Assembly: GCA_016584305.1 (NCBI GenBank)
Contig: JACEEZ010003766.1
Coordinates: 131,001 to 195,000, forward strand
From: Chionoecetes opilio
Lineage: Eukaryota > Arthropoda > Malacostraca > Decapoda > Majidae
DNA: 64,000 nt
Reading direction: 5' to 3'
The notes under the pieces are model-generated. The model ran no database searches and was not told the DNA's origin. It was given only the letters and a program-made list of their open reading frames with translations. Position numbers and translations under genes: made by a program. Shown here piece by piece: positions 1 to 10,978 of this stretch. Position 1 is the stretch's first letter; each line of letters opens with the position of its first letter.

Positions 1-57
1 ATAGCCCTCCGCAGGAGCTAGCCAAAAAGTCCGCCCGGAGGGCGGCTTTGCGGCTAG
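1..57 (+). mobile_element. Helitron 3' terminus (rest lies before the window)
   Basis: The first 57 bases match, in reverse complement and with two mismatches, the terminal segment of the Helitron at 10187-10978. They contain a GC-rich hairpin (CGCCCGGAGGGCG core, about 34-46), then a short spacer ending in CTAG at 54-57 followed by T. A hairpin about 10 nt before CTRR, with insertion before T, is the canonical Helitron 3' end. The body lies upstream of the window. Confidence 0.75.
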
Positions 58-164
58 TGTTCTATAATATGCTTCTATGCTATGTTCTAGGCTATATTGT
101 TACTTTAGCTTCGCAAAAGGAAATTGATAAGGCGAAACACGTGTTTGAAAGAAGGACCTTTTAT

Positions 165-480
165 AACTTCCCTTACACCCTTCAAATACCTCCCTTCACC
201 CCTTCAATACCTCCCGTTTCACCCCTCATAAACTCATACTTTGTTTCACCCCCTCAATACATGCCCTCCCACCCCTTTAAACTTTCTTTCACCCCTCATA
301 ACCTCATACTTTGTTTCACTCCTTCAGTACATGCCCTCTCACCCCTCATCTCATAATTTGTTTCACCCCCTCAATACCTCCCCTCTCACTCTATTAAACT
401 TGATCTCACCCCTCATGACTTCCCTCACACCCTTCATACCTTTTCTCACACCTCTTACTTAATTAACCTTTCACCTTTCA
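165..480. repeat. Degenerate pyrimidine-rich minisatellite
   Basis: Repeated variants of TTTCACCCCTCATAACC and ACTTTGTTTCACCCCCTCAATAC recur every 30-40 bases. Open frames across it are low-complexity artefacts. It decays gradually up to about 600. No gene is visible between 58 and 690. Confidence 0.7.
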
Positions 481-689
481 TATCTTTCCTCAGATCCCTA
501 AAACTTTCCCTCACACCCCTTATACCTCACTTCATATCTCTTACACTTTCCCTCGCAACTATAAAACATAAAACCCTCCTACACACCCGTCATATCTCCA
601 ATTGGTCTCCTCATTGTTACCCACATACACCCCCAGCCACCCTCTCAATTCAAATACATTAACATAACATAGACTCAAAGATTATAACC

Positions 690-1245
690 CTGTGATCGCT
701 TGAGCTCCACCCCTTTATGTGACGTCACGAGTTGTGACGAGCGTGATTGGCTGTTGACACCCGTATACCACATACTCTTCCAAATCACGGGAATATGCGA
801 GCGGGATAGATGGTTGCACACTGTTGATGAACAGTCACTCAATGCACTGCAAAAACTGTGTGGATTCTATGAGTTCGACGAGGTGGATAAACTTCAGTCA
901 GAACTGAAAGTTTTTCATTCAACCTTCTCTTGTTCTCCAAAGACTCCAGTTGGTGGTTTACTAAAGATTCTAAAGGAAAACAATGTTCAAGAAATATTTC
1001 CAAATTTATCTGAGCTACTGAAGACTTATGCCACATTGCCTGTAACAACTGCTACAGACAGTAGAGAGGTCTTTTTCTAAACTGAAACTCGTGAAAACAA
1101 AGCTTAGCAACCTTTGTGGTGAAGAGAGGTTGGCTGACTTACTAGGCTACTATTGGCTATAAAGAAAGACATTCATATCAGTCATGAAGAAATCATTGAA
1201 ACTTTCAAGAACATTGCCAACAGTAAAATCCTTTTGTAGAAAATA
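690..1245 (+). pseudogene. hAT-type transposase C-terminal fragment (frameshifted)
   Basis: The frame from 700 to 1080 encodes a helical region ending LLKTYATLPVTTATDS. At about 1056 the frame must shift to continue with VERSFSKLKLVKTKLSNL and GEERLADLL, which is the hAT C-terminal dimerisation signature also seen in ZMYM1-like transposase-derived proteins. A further shift near 1150 leads into AIKKDIHISHEEIIETFKNIANSK, ending in a stop at about 1242. The catalytic core and BED finger are absent, no terminal inverted repeats were found, and the reading frame is broken at least twice. It is best read as a dead, 5'-truncated transposase copy. A domesticated host gene is much less likely because of the breaks. 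Confidence 0.75.
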
Positions 1246-1332
1246 CAAATCATGCCAACCAAACAGGTTTTTTTCTTTTCCAGATGCAGTTACTAAAATG
1301 TGCTATATTGTAAGGTTTTTTGTTATCAGTCT

Positions 1333-1334
<2 letters not shown>

Positions 1335-1424
<90 letters not shown>
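1335..1424. repeat. (AC)n microsatellite
   Basis: About 45 uninterrupted AC units immediately follow the hAT remnant. Confidence 0.98.
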
Positions 1425-1429
<5 letters not shown>

Positions 1430-1470
1430 TCTTTGACCTTTTCAGTCAAAATCTGGTCATCATTCTGAAT

Positions 1471-1514
<44 letters not shown>

Positions 1515-1529
1515 ATTTACCTCTTTGTA

Positions 1530-1586
<57 letters not shown>

Positions 1587-1672
1587 TATATTATTATATA
1601 TTATATATATATATATATAGATATATATAATATATATATTAGTATAATATACTAATATATATATAATTATAT
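1471..1672. repeat. Compound (GT)n and (TA)n microsatellite
   Basis: A GT run of about 44 bases, a 16-base spacer, then an AT-alternating tract of about 140 bases with small imperfections. Confidence 0.95.
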
Positions 1673-2704
1673 ACTGAAATGCCATTTCCACTCCCGAGCA
1701 CCTGCCCATCTCAATGTCTCTGCACGTCCCTGAGGTCCTGCCCTAACGTCGCCAGGCGCCATATATTACGAATTATAGCATCACTCCTGATGTGTATGTG
1801 CCACTGAAGATGATACACAGTAGTCATGACTGTATAATCTACCCTGTTTCAGCGTTGTTTTATGCTTTGTATCTGCAAGTATATACGGTTTCAAATTTCT
1901 CTACTCGGTTTTTTTCGGGCGACGACGACGGCGGGAGGACACTCTAAACATAAACTCTAGATGGCGACCTTAGTGTAGCCCGTTATCAACGTCGCTACTC
2001 GGTTTTATTTTTGTAATTCGTTCATTTATAGCCATAATATGAAACAGATGAAGATACAAAATAACCAGTCTCCAGATAGCCCCTTCTAACTTTCCTGAAA
2101 TCACGGATGTAGAAATGTAAGTATTAACGCCACCACCAGACGTCTGTACATCGAAAAAAACGTTGTACTGGCGAATTTAGTGCTGTCTACGGTAGTGTGT
2201 ATGAATATTTGTTATAATTGTAGCCTAACAATTGATTTGATTCTTTTTACCTACAATCCATCAGGAAAACAAACATATATACATCCTCCTCCTCCTCCTC
2301 TTCTCTTTATTCATTCTGTTCTACATCTCATCTTTTTCTCATCTTCGTTTTCTTTATCATCTTCCTGTAATTAAACCCTTACCTTCTACGCCTGGATATT
2401 TTGTAGCATTGAGGCTAAATACAAAGTCTTCTGCCCCTATCAGCGTTGCATTCCCTCCATCAGTATATTGCGTGCAGGAATTTGGTCTCCCCACTAAAAG
2501 TTGTGAGGGACAGATAGAAAGAATGAGAGGAAAGGATTATAATAGCTTCCAAAAAATAACTGATGGGTTACTATACTCTATTTTTCAGCATGGATAAACA
2601 GTAAATCCCGCTGTCTAATGTGCAAGAAAGGAATGGAATAAGAATACGTTGCCAGGGATACCTGTTTTACGTAGAGGGCGCGTCGCCTTATCTCTCATAC
2701 ATTA
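1673..2704. other. No gene recognised
   Basis: Mixed-composition sequence without a credible exon. Bases about 2068-2101 (CTCCAGATAGCCCCTTCT and onward) are nearly identical to a segment inside the Helitron at about 10390-10420, so part of this stretch is itself repeat-derived. Confidence 0.5.
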
Positions 2705-3355
2705 TGTTACGTTAACGTAATGCATTATGTGGTGGTGGGGGGGGCATGTGTGGTGGTTGGAGGCGTGTGTGTGTGTGTGAAGGCCGAGTGAGGCTGGCAG
2801 GAGGCAGCGCGGGGTGGGTGGCTGCCGGGTGGGAGGCGGGGGAGGGGGCCAGAGGACGAGAGGGTGGCGGGCTGGCGACTGCCTGCGCTTACCAGGACAG
2901 AGAGTTGGAACGTGTTCGCGTGCGGGTGTGAGAGAAAGGAGAGGCCTGGTCCAGGGCGTTCGAGTGTGGTGTGGGGGTGTGGTTGGATTGTGGTGGAAGG
3001 GGACTGTGTGTGGTTGTAGTGGAATGACCAGTGACTGTAGTTTACGCAGTGTAGTCTTTTCGACCGTCTACAAGAGATGGGAAGCTAACTGTGTAGTACT
3101 GTGACTTTGTACTGTGTGTGGCTTGTTCATTAAACTAAGAGATGCCTCATTGTCTTCCTTCGCCTTTGTGTGTTGACCTCGTGAGATATACTTAGCTCGC
3201 CTCACCCTACACACCGAACTCCTGAAGAAGGCGCTGTAGGAGTAAGTCTCTTGCAGTGGTTATTGTAATGTAACACACCTCTTTCTGTACAGCCTTCAGC
3301 CTGTGACACCTGTGTTGGTGTGGTAAGGTCCAGGAGAGGAATGTAGAGCGTAACA
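2705..3355. mobile_element. Probable solo LTR
   Basis: A 651-bp block starts TGTTACG and ends CGTAACA, a perfect 7-bp terminal inversion with TG and CA ends. It is flanked on both sides by ATTA (2701-2704 and 3356-3359), a plausible 4-bp target duplication. The interior is GC-rich at 2740-2960, followed by TG/CT-rich sequence as in many LTRs. No internal retroviral region adjoins, so it would be a solo LTR. Strand and superfamily are not determined. Confidence 0.55.
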
Positions 3356-3387
3356 ATTACATATCCTTATTAATTTTTTTTACCATT

Positions 3388-3754
3388 GGGGAGGCGGTAG
3401 CGGAGTGGTTGGGGAGGCGGTAGCGGAGTGGTTAGCGTCTCCGACTGGCGTTCTCGGTGACCCGAGTTCGATCCCCGAAGAAAACCAAAAACCTTTCTGC
3501 ATCGTCGAGTGGCCTAAGAACACCCACATGCCCTGCCCATCAACTCTATCTTCGATTGCGAATGCATCGGAGGACACAGGGGGGGCGGCATGAGCCTCTA
3601 ATCACAGGCGTCACTATAAGAATCCTGCCTGCGCCACCACGGGCGAGGACCAACCATCAGAGCCCTCAAGTGAACCTCCAGAGCCTACCATCCGAGCTCT
3701 GGGTCACCACTGCCTACAGGCGCTATAGGCACAAATGTAAAAAAAAAAAAAAAA
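3388..3754 (+). mobile_element. tRNA-derived SINE with duplicated head and poly(A) tail
   Basis: The head GCGGTAGCGGAGTGGTTAGCG resembles a pol III A box, and GGTGACCCGAGTTCGATCCC resembles a B box, with tRNA-like spacing. The first 23 bases (GGGGAGGCGGTAGCGGAGTGG and so on) occur twice in tandem. An unrelated body of about 240 bp follows, ending in 16 A residues at 3739-3754. This is the architecture of a tRNA-derived SINE. No clean target duplication was found. Confidence 0.8.
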
Positions 3755-4257
3755 CTATATTTCCTCTTTCAGTATGTATTGTTATGTATTCATACCTGAT
3801 ACCTTGTTATTATATCATGGTAATTCAATACGTCTGATACAATGTACTGCTAGAATCAATCTATGTGTTTTTATACTGTAATACCCACACACGATAATGC
3901 TAAATGTATGCTATAGGATGTACGAAATATTGCTATCTGAATGGCTCAGTGCATTTTTTAACAACACAACTGGGCGACCAAAATGTCTCCCAGTGATGGA
4001 AAACTGTCACCCAGTAAGAACAATTTTAAGCTACTGGGTGACAAGATATGTGTTCATAAAATCCTTCCTGGATACAATGGTTCATCTTATCTGTGTGTGT
4101 TAGATCCAGAAGTGTATTCTTATTACTGCATATGATCATTATTTATACACAACATACACAAGGGTGAAGTTGATGTATCCAAAAAACTATATTTTAACAG
4201 GTAGGCCTTTACCTTTCTGGATATCCAAAGAATGTCGATTTCTGTGATCTGTGTTTC
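3755..4257. other. No gene recognised
   Basis: AT-rich unique-looking sequence. No splice-bounded exon or repeat family was recognised. Confidence 0.5.
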
Positions 4258-4648
4258 AGTGATCTGTGTTTGGTGGGCCTTCGGCCCACTACATTCACTC
4301 ACCCATTACCCATCACCCCCCATCTATTCCCTCAACCCACACCCCCCACCCATTCACTCACCCATCACCCCACGCCCATTACCCATCACCCCACCCATTA
4401 CCCATCACCCTACATCAAGGCTTCCTCAATTCTCGCAACCCACTTTTTTCACAATTATCGCTAATAGGCAGCTAAAAAAAAAAGAGAAAAAAAGTGATCG
4501 GATCATCTCATAAGTGGGCTTAAAACCTTCACCTGGTCAACCTGGTTCCAAAAATGTGGTATATGATGGGATTCCGCCACGGGGGGCGGAACCTATACCA
4601 CACACACACAGACATACACACACACTTTCGCTTTTATTAATATTTAGA
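4258..4648 (-). mobile_element. Helitron-like copy, 3' end unclear
   Basis: Read on the minus strand it begins TCTAAATATTAATAAAAGCG, then a TG-rich tract, then the same conserved body as the element at 10187-10978 (the complements of TTCCTCAATTCTCGCAACCC and GTGATCGGATCATCT match). It contains the same CACCCATTCACTCACCCATT minisatellite and a GTGGGCCTTCGGCCCAC hairpin near 4280. The CTAG terminus seen in the 10-kb copy is absent, so this copy is either truncated or a variant. The left edge is approximate. Confidence 0.6.
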
Positions 4649-5812
4649 AGAAGATATGGCCAGGCTGTGCAGGTATTGTAGTGATACCTTATTCACATAG
4701 ATACACAGTGGGCGCCTTGTTCACATAATATCCGTCAATCAGCTGTTTTAGCCTCCCTCCAGCTGCTGCACATTTGGCGCCATTCTACCGCTGCGCAGAA
4801 TGTAAACACAGGCAGGAGGGGCTTTGCCGCTTCAGGCCTGCGCTACTCCAGGTAAAATATGGTTTATTACCCACTGCCACTGTTTTCACGGGTACAAGTG
4901 CTACGCCTATTGTCTTTATGTTATAGAGAACAGTGTGAGGTGGGCGTGAGGGCGGGAATGGGTGTAAACAGTGCGGCATAAAGGTGGTGGCGGAGGCGTC
5001 TGTACAGTGACAACCCCGCGTAGCGCCGAGGTTGTAAGGAGGGTGAGGTTAGGCCGCTGTTATGCTGCTAGTGAGGTTATAGTGGTGTGTGTCGTCGTCA
5101 ATTATGCTCAAAAACATTCTATTTATATGTGGAAACAGGAAATAAGAGGCTAATAGAAACTGGCGCACTTTAACCTAACGTCCGTTGCTCTCTCCTCTCT
5201 CGCCCTCTCCCCGGTAAATCTTTGGTAGTGGACATTCACGTATTTTGAGGCCGAAACTTACTTTTCCTGCGTAGTTTTGATGTGTTTTGGATGAATCTGG
5301 CACTCGTTTTCGTCGGAAATGAATGTTTATTTACAGGTAGTCATTTAAAAAGTCGTTTAACCTAACTTAACCGTTTTGGGGTGAAATAACTGTAAATTTT
5401 CGGTAGTACATGTAACGCCATTGTTATTCAATTGCGCCATAGGAATTTATGTTCAAAATACTCAGAATGAAGAAATCTACACGATGATGTAGGTTAGAAT
5501 CGTAGGACTTTTGAAAGCCCACTACCGAAATAATACCCCGTCTCTCTAGCATAGTGGCGGATGGGGCGGAGAGGCACAGTTTTTGGGTGGGGAATTATAG
5601 GATTGATTTCATTACTTTATTGCATACTATCTAGTACCAAAGACAGCTTGATATATAATAATACAGCACACAGCATGATTCTTATAAGTGGATATATCAG
5701 ATAATTAACAAGAATAAATGTCAGATAACTGGAAACAGAAAATAGTGCAATAACTCAACAATTTATGCAACGCTGAGTTTCTGGGTGGGGAAGATAAACA
5801 CGATTATATGAA
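4649..5812. other. No gene recognised
   Basis: Several TAACCTAAC motifs occur (for example about 5172 and 5360). No coding potential stands out. Confidence 0.5.
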
Positions 5813-6180
5813 GACCTAACGGGAAAAATATACAACCCTTTTGACCAGCCCATCACACAGTAAGACCCTTCACATTAACCTTACCTGACCTAACCTAACC
5901 TAACCTAACCTAACCTAACCTAAAAACCTAACGGGAAGAATATACAAACTTTTTGACCTGCCCATCACATAGTAAGACCCTTCACATTAACCTGACCTAA
6001 CCTAACCTAACCTAACCTAACCTAGCCTAGTCTAACCTAACCTAAAAACCTAACGGGAAGAATATACAACCTTTTTGACCAGCCCATCACACAAACAAGA
6101 CCCTTCACACCTAACCTGACCTAACCTAACCTAACCTAGCCTAGCCTAACCTAACCTAACCTAACCTAGCCTAACCTAAT
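5813..6180. repeat. Tandem block with interstitial AACCT (TTAGG) telomere-like arrays
   Basis: Three units of about 110-120 bp. Each has a unique part (CCTAACGGGAAGAATATAC, then GACCAGCCCATCACAC and AAGACCCTTCACA) followed by 5-11 copies of AACCT. AACCT is the complement of TTAGG, the canonical arthropod telomere motif. A few AGCCT variants show decay. The higher-order unit argues for a local satellite seeded by telomere repeats rather than a chromosome end. Confidence 0.85.
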
Positions 6181-6465
6181 ATTGCACTTGTCACAGTATT
6201 AGGTAACGTTTGTTGCCATAATTATTATTGGTAACTAATAAGTTGAGGATGGCTTTAACCTAACTAAAACATCCTACTGTTATGTTCAAGAGGCTTTTAT
6301 ATCTTTTATATTTTTAATTATATATTTGACTAATATTTAGAAGATGACAGTGTCTGGATTCAAGTATTTTTTACCTTTCTACTGTTTCTATAGGTCAGAA
6401 CGAGTGTGAAAGTAACAATGAAATGTTGTTCAAACAAACATAAATTCATAGGATAAGGTAGTTTG

Positions 6466-7404
6466 CAGTGGTGGGCAGCGATAAATTTTGCGATAAAGCG
6501 ATAACGATAAAGCGATAAATTTTTCCGCTAAGTCCTATAACGATAAAGCGATAAATTTCCAAAATACCTTAAAGCGATAAGCGATAAATCCTGCGATAAA
6601 TCCAAAAATACTCTATTTTTGCTACTTATGCATTGCACTGGCCTGGGTGCCAGGGCGGCTGTCCTCTGGCTCACTGCCCAGGGACATGAGGGAGCTCGAG
6701 CGGGAGATGGTGGGAATGTCCACAGATCCCGAACTCCCGGAAATGTTCCGCTCCCTTTCCTGAGTCACATCACTGCTGCTGGCCTCCACGCGGAAAGTCC
6801 TCCACTGTCCTCTTGCCTGACATCTTGACACTCACTAATCACTAAATTCACTATTCTCGAACAATGAAGCGCGCCCGCCGCGACACTAATTAATAACGCA
6901 ATATAAAACGCAAAAACCTAAACGATTTCCTGAAAAGGAAAAGTTAAAACACAAAATCACGCGACGTTCGTACGAACGGGAGGCACGCGCGAGGCGCACC
7001 TCAAAACGCAAAAAATATATAAAACTAATATATATTAATTAGATATTTAGTTAAGATAGCAATATACAATAAGAATTAAGTATATATAAGTTATAGCACA
7101 CAAAGAAGCTTTGGATCGCTGGTAGCACAATGAAACAGAGCTGAGATCAGATGCGTCCAGTTTGGGGGGCTATTCAAAGAAACTGACAACAGAAGCGTGG
7201 GCCGCCAGGCGCCTGGCCGCATCTGTTTGCCGCGTAACAATGAGCCTGTAACCTCCCGCCGTAACGGTTTTTCGTCTTCTACTTTTTCGCTGGATTATCG
7301 CGGGAAATTTGAAAGCGATAATTATTGAAGCGGTAAATTTTCGGTTAAAGCGATATTATCGCTTTATCGCATTATCGCTTTACTTATCGCAACGCCCACG
7401 ACTG
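6466..7404. mobile_element. Non-autonomous hAT element, 8-bp TSD GTAGTTTG
   Basis: The 939-bp element begins CAGTGGTGGGCAGCGATAA and ends so that its complement reads CAGTCGTGGGCGTTGCGATAA. Both ends are filled with CGATAAAG subterminal repeats. Identical 8-bp duplications GTAGTTTG lie at 6458-6465 and 7405-7412. CAG..CTG termini plus an 8-bp duplication define the hAT superfamily. The interior (about 6620-6830) carries a small minus-strand open frame that may be a leftover N-terminal exon. There is no transposase core, so the element depends on a relative for movement. Confidence 0.92.
6622..6831 (-). pseudogene. Possible leftover N-terminal exon inside hAT element
   Basis: A 69-codon frame rich in Ser, Arg and Glu (contains TISRSSSLMSLGSEPEDS) lies inside the deletion-derivative hAT element. 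It has no recognisable domain. Its position suggests a first transposase exon kept after internal deletion, but the opposite strand is also open, so coding status is uncertain. Confidence 0.25.
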
Positions 7405-7412
7405 GTAGTTTG

Positions 7413-7934
7413 AGGGTTAGGTTAGGTTAGTTTGAGGGTTACGTTAGGTTAAGTTAGTTTAATAGGTTTAATGGCTTGATTAAGTTATTATTTGATGCTT
7501 TTACAAATGGAGAGTGTTTTTTTTCCGTCAAAACGTCTAAAAAGTGTATTATGAGAAATTTTTCATCACTTCTTCGAATTGCAAAATAACACTATTATAA
7601 GGTTTGCACAGGAAAAAAATTATCTCCATTAGGAAAAGCATCACATTAAGCGGGAAAAATCAAACTTGTCTGAAAATCTTGCAAGTCATAAACTAAAATT
7701 TTTCCATTTATTTATTTATTTACCGGTATTTTTTGTTTTTGAGAGAGAGATCACTATAAAGAGATGTTCTATTAATGTTAATGACTTAAAGCTTGTCATG
7801 TCTTTATGTAAGTTAATGTTTGATTCATTGTTACATCATTATCTCTCTTGTATATCTTTATGTTAACTAGATTTATTGCCTCATTTCTTACTGACTGCTT
7901 GGCTAATAGTTGCTTCTTCTCTTTTATCCAACAG

Positions 7935-7936
<2 letters not shown>
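7413..7936. other. No gene recognised
   Basis: AT-rich. GGTTAGGTTAG motifs flank the hAT insertion at 7417-7460, which suggests that the element landed in TTAGG-like sequence. Confidence 0.5.
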
Positions 7937-8001
<65 letters not shown>

Positions 8002-8025
8002 CACACACACACAGTCAGTCCCACC

Positions 8026-8068
<43 letters not shown>

Positions 8069-8106
8069 ACACACCCCCACACCCACCCACACACACCCAC
8101 ACACAT
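7937..8106. repeat. (AC)n microsatellite with CAGTC and CCCAC interruptions
   Basis: About 170 bp of AC repeats interrupted by CACAGTCACAC and CACCCACC variants. Long open frames across it are artefacts. Confidence 0.97.
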
Positions 8107-9574
8107 GCATTGATCCTATGCGTGTGTTTATGCGCTGTGGCCAATCTGAACAAAGTTTTTTTTTTATGTGAAAGACGTGTTTGTGTGAGAAGAAGAATTA
8201 TTGATAAAATTCAAGTGTTTTTGCCGTGGACAGAAAGGATTAAAATGGCGGAGTGAACAAGTGGTTTTTTTTTTTTTTTTTTTTTTGCCTGTGTGTTTGT
8301 ACAATATAGAAAGAAAAAACCACTGATAATATGATGAAAATTGGTGAAACTAAAAGTGCAAAAAGAAAATAAAGAGACTAATGGAAATAAAAACTGCAAT
8401 GTGATGGCAAAAAGGAAAATAAAAAGAATATGATAAATCTGTAGTGCAAATACTAATATCTGGTGATGAACATTTGTGAACCTAAAAGTGTAAATATACA
8501 ATACAAAAAAAAAAAAAAAAAATACAAATGGTAATTGAAAATGAGATGGAAAAAAGAAAGAAAATGTAAATATAAATCTAGTGCAAATATGTGGAAACTG
8601 TTAAAGATATGTTAAAATATGTTAAGAAAATTATTGTGTGTCAGTGTCAGCCAATCAAAGTGGAAGATAAGTAGAAAGTTGAGGAAATAAAGGGAAGGAA
8701 ATTGAAGTGAAAGTATAAGAAAAGGAAAAGTTAGATAAATATATGAAAAAAAGTGTTCTTATGATACTAGAAATTGTGATAAAAGTTTGTGAAAAGTGTA
8801 TTGATGGAAAAATGTAATGATAATAATGTTGATAATATAATGATGATAAAATTAAAACGTAATAATAAGGTAAATGAGCCAAAAAAGTTATAATAAATGG
8901 AACAATTGTGAATACTGAAGGAAAATGAGAGAAAAAAAGAATGAATGAAATGAAAAATGAAATAGAATTTTTTTTTTATCGAAAGATATTGAAAAGAAAG
9001 TGTTAATATGTTAGGAAATAAAGAAGGAAAATGAGTGAAGAGAGAGAAGGTAATAAACTATAGAAAAATTGAATGTGTAGTTAATGAGGGAAATTAGCGA
9101 GAAAGTAAGAACAAGTAAAATAAAAAAAGAGTGAAAATAGCGAGAAAGTAGAAGTAAGATAGAAAATGAGTGAAAATAGTGAAAAAAGTAAGAAAACCAT
9201 TGTGGATGAAAATAAAATCTGCCACCACGCCCACCACCCACCCACCACGCCCACACCACCTCCACCTCCGTCCTCTGACCTAACTGTACGTACGCACACA
9301 CGCACACACACAGCTACCAACATGAGAGGGGGAGCTTGAAATAGAGATTAATACAAACTGTTCTCCTCCTCTTGTGTGCATAGGTAGAGTGTGTGTGTGC
9401 GTGTGTGTGTACGTAGCGTTGGGTCGAGCAGGGATCTCTTTATGGGGTGGAGTGTGTGAGTGTGCGTGTGTGTGTTTGTTTGTTTGTTTGTTTGTACATC
9501 ACCACCACCACCAAGTTCGCCGTAAGGTAAATACGTGTTTAAAATGCTGTTTATGTGGGTAATCATTCCTTTCC

Positions 9575-9576
<2 letters not shown>
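8107..9576. other. A-rich low-complexity region, no gene
   Basis: The plus strand is strongly A/G-rich, with GAAAATGAG-like motifs recurring and homopolymers at about 8264-8286 and 8505-8522. Open frames here are composition artefacts. Short GT-rich and CACC-rich tracts occupy 9210-9510. Confidence 0.6.
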
Positions 9577-9666
<90 letters not shown>

Positions 9667-9674
9667 ACACACAC
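9577..9674. repeat. (AC)n microsatellite
   Basis: About 98 bp of AC units with a few AT and AG interruptions. Confidence 0.97.
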
Positions 9675-9733
9675 GCATGTACAGTATTCATTCAAAGCAA
9701 GATATGCACTGTACTCTTCTTTCTCATTTAGAT

Positions 9734-10007
9734 CAGTGTTTCTTAACCTTTTCACCACCACACACCCTTCAGTAGTGGGTCCTTGCCTCCATGCCCCCCT
9801 TTCACTTCTTCAACCAAGATATTTCATAATAATCCAGAATCAGAAAGAAAAACAGAAAAATTAGTGTTTTAGTACTTTCATTGCACAAAAATTATACCTA
9901 AACACTTTGCATTAAATACTTGACAGTGCTTCAATTTTCTCTCTTGGTTCACGCCCCCCTTGGTAATAACCCACGCTTCCCCCCCCCCCCCAGGTTAAGA
10001 TGCGCTG
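9734..10007. mobile_element. hAT MITE, 8-bp TSD ATTTAGAT
   Basis: A 274-bp element. The left end is CAGTGTTTCTTAACCTTTT and the complement of the right end is CAGCGCATCTTAACCTGGG. The identical 8-bp duplication ATTTAGAT lies at 9726-9733 and 10008-10015. There is no coding capacity. A C13-14 run abuts the right terminal repeat. Size and ends fit a hAT miniature element. Confidence 0.92.
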
Positions 10008-10186
10008 ATTTAGATCCTTCTATTATTGTTACCCACTATTATTACCCATGATTATTATTATTATTATTATTATAGATATTATGTGTTGTAGTTGTTGTTG
10101 TTATTATTGATCCACCTGATGTTGGTGGTGCCAAGTTTCCATAAAGGTGAGGTTCATGCACTGATCGACGTGTTTTTATAGTAACA

Positions 10187-10894
10187 CTAGTCGCAAAGCC
10201 GCCCTCCGGGCGGCCTTTTTGGCTAGCTCCTGCGGAGGGCTATTGGTGGGCCGAAGGCCCACCAAACACAGACTCTCCAGATAGACCCATTACCCACCAC
10301 CTCGGCCCACCAAACACAGATCTCCAGATAGACCACCAAACACAGATCTCCAGATAGACCCATTACCCACCACCTCGGCCCACCAAACAGACTCTCCAGA
10401 TAGCCCCTTCTAACTTTCCTGAAATGTATGTATTCCCCCCACCCATTCACTCACCCATTACCCCCCACCCATTCACTCACCCATTACCCATCACCACACA
10501 CCCATTCACTCACCCATTACCCATCACCACACACCCATTCACTCACCCATTACCCATCACCCCCCACCTATTCCCTCACCCATCACCCCCCACCCATTCA
10601 CTCACCCATCACCCCACACCCATTACCCATCACCCCACCCATTCACTCACCTATTACCCATCACCCTACATCAAGGTTTCCTCAATTCTCGCAACCCACT
10701 TTTTTTTCTTCACAGTTCTCGCTAATAGGCTGCTAAAAAAAAAGAAAAAAAAGGTGATCGGATCATCTTATAAGTGGGCTTAAAACCTTCCCCTGGTCAA
10801 CCTGATTCCAAAACTGTGACATATGCTGGGATTCCGCCACAGGGGGCGGCACCTATCGCGGACAGACAGACAGACAGACAGACAGAGACAGACA

Positions 10895-10959
<65 letters not shown>

Positions 10960-10978
10960 TCGCTTATATTATTATAGA
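10187..10978 (-). mobile_element. Complete non-autonomous Helitron
   Basis: On the minus strand the element starts TCTATAATAATATAAGCG (10978 downward) and ends with a GCCGCCCGGAGGGCGGC hairpin, the spacer TTTGCGA, and CTAG (10190-10187). It is flanked by A at the 5' side and T at the 3' side. TC...CTRR ends, a 3' hairpin and A/T insertion without target duplication are diagnostic of Helitrons. The interior has an AC/AGAC microsatellite (10861-10957), an A-rich tract, a CACCCATTCACTCACCCATT minisatellite (10438-10660), and direct repeats of CCACCAAACACAGA with TCTCCAGATAG (10257-10410). There is no helicase. Confidence 0.9.

Noticed and set aside
5880..6180. True telomere end
   Set aside because: The AACCT runs are short, interrupted by a unique half-unit, and flanked on both sides by ordinary sequence.
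9348..9761. Open frames made of Cys-Val, His-Thr, Leu-Ser or Arg-Glu repeats (also at 1184, 7848, 45622, 49374, 59200 and 63187)
   Set aside because: Microsatellites read as codons in frames without stops; not genes.
1..10243. One 10-kb element with inverted terminal repeats
   Set aside because: Each repeat is a separate Helitron 3' end with its own hairpin and CTAG. The right one has a matching TC start at 10978.
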